Under the pieces are notes generated by a model. That model saw only the letters and a program-made list of their open reading frames with translations. It searched no databases and was not told the DNA's origin. This document shows, one piece after another, positions 63,830-64,000 of a DNA stretch of 64,000 nucleotides. The DNA is taken from contig CM063509.1 in assembly GCA_032207245.1 (NCBI GenBank), positions 104,640,242 to 104,704,241 on the forward strand, in the 5' to 3' direction. How positions within the stretch are numbered: position 1 is the first letter of the stretch; the number at the start of each line of letters is the position of its first letter. A program made the position numbers and the translations under genes. This stretch comes from Pardosa pseudoannulata (Eukaryota > Arthropoda > Arachnida > Araneae > Lycosidae).

Positions 63830-63945
63830 GACCTACTGCTTAAAGCCAATTCCAAATGGTTACGAACATCCATGCCAGAGTGGAAATCGAACCCATGAGC
63901 TCTGATACCGAACATCAGTACCCTAATCTATCAGCCATCATTCGG
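63830..63945 (-). repeat. SINE-A fragment next to the hAT element
   Basis: It begins directly after the hAT target duplication with GACCTACTGCTTAAAGCCAA, the middle of the SINE-A body, and runs to the tRNA-like end CAGCCATCATTCGGC. The missing outer part may be represented left of the hAT element by GTGCTACAG, so the hAT may have landed in an already deleted SINE. Confidence 0.75.
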
Positions 63946-64000
63946 CAGTTACTGGAAACAACTCTTCATGAGTTAAGACTCTTTAAAGTCAACAGTGGCA

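Overview
This is AT-rich (roughly 70% A+T by eye) nuclear DNA from an animal. The genes are split by GT-AG introns, intergenic DNA is long, and tRNA-derived SINEs, hAT, Tigger/pogo and Tc1-mariner DNA transposons, Ty3/gypsy and non-LTR retroelements and (TA)n microsatellites are dense. A metazoan urease accessory gene, low GC and this repeat mix make me favour a spider or other chelicerate, with a mollusc not excluded. That is an inference and the sequence alone does not settle it. All protein identifications come from comparing translated exons with family sequences I know; no database search was run.

Layout. (1) 1-250: a broken Tc1-type transposase on the minus strand. (2) 787-13606, plus: the last five exons of a urease accessory protein F (UreF) gene, whose 5' end lies left of the window. 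Its introns hold a Tigger element, a solo LTR, a Tigger-like MITE, SINE fragments and a 45-bp minisatellite. (3) 13607-24181: intergenic, with one cleanly bounded hAT element, one cleanly bounded SINE, and a possible unidentified exon pair near 21.7-22.1 kb. (4) 24182-28345, minus: a complete six-exon SLC35E3-type nucleotide-sugar/triose-phosphate transporter-family gene of 304 aa. (5) 28.7-48.4 kb: a repeat-rich desert with a TIR element, very long TA microsatellites (one containing a copied piece of SLC35E3 exon 1), a decayed non-LTR element with RT and RNase H, a decayed Ty3/gypsy element with both LTRs and a second LTR nested in its integrase, a hAT MITE, a 491-bp tandem duplication, a near-perfect 63-bp palindrome and another SINE. 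(6) 48493-50137, minus: a complete two-exon ceramide-1-phosphate transfer protein (CPTP/GLTPD1) gene of 230 aa. (7) 50.1-56.0 kb: a head-to-head region with CRE-like sites that probably also starts a plus-strand gene, whose coding exon (53970-54488, 172 aa) I cannot name. (8) 54.5-64 kb: probable 3' UTR, then intergenic DNA, ending in a hAT element into which two SINE copies inserted one after the other.

The recognised genes (nickel-urease maturation, membrane transport, sphingolipid transfer) show no functional link. They are neighbours, not an operon-like system. I did not find a convincing new biological system. The most unusual observations are the SLC35E3 exon fragment embedded in a microsatellite, two long perfect or near-perfect palindromes, a transposon end 28 bp from a UreF splice acceptor, and clean nested insertions that can be dated relative to each other.
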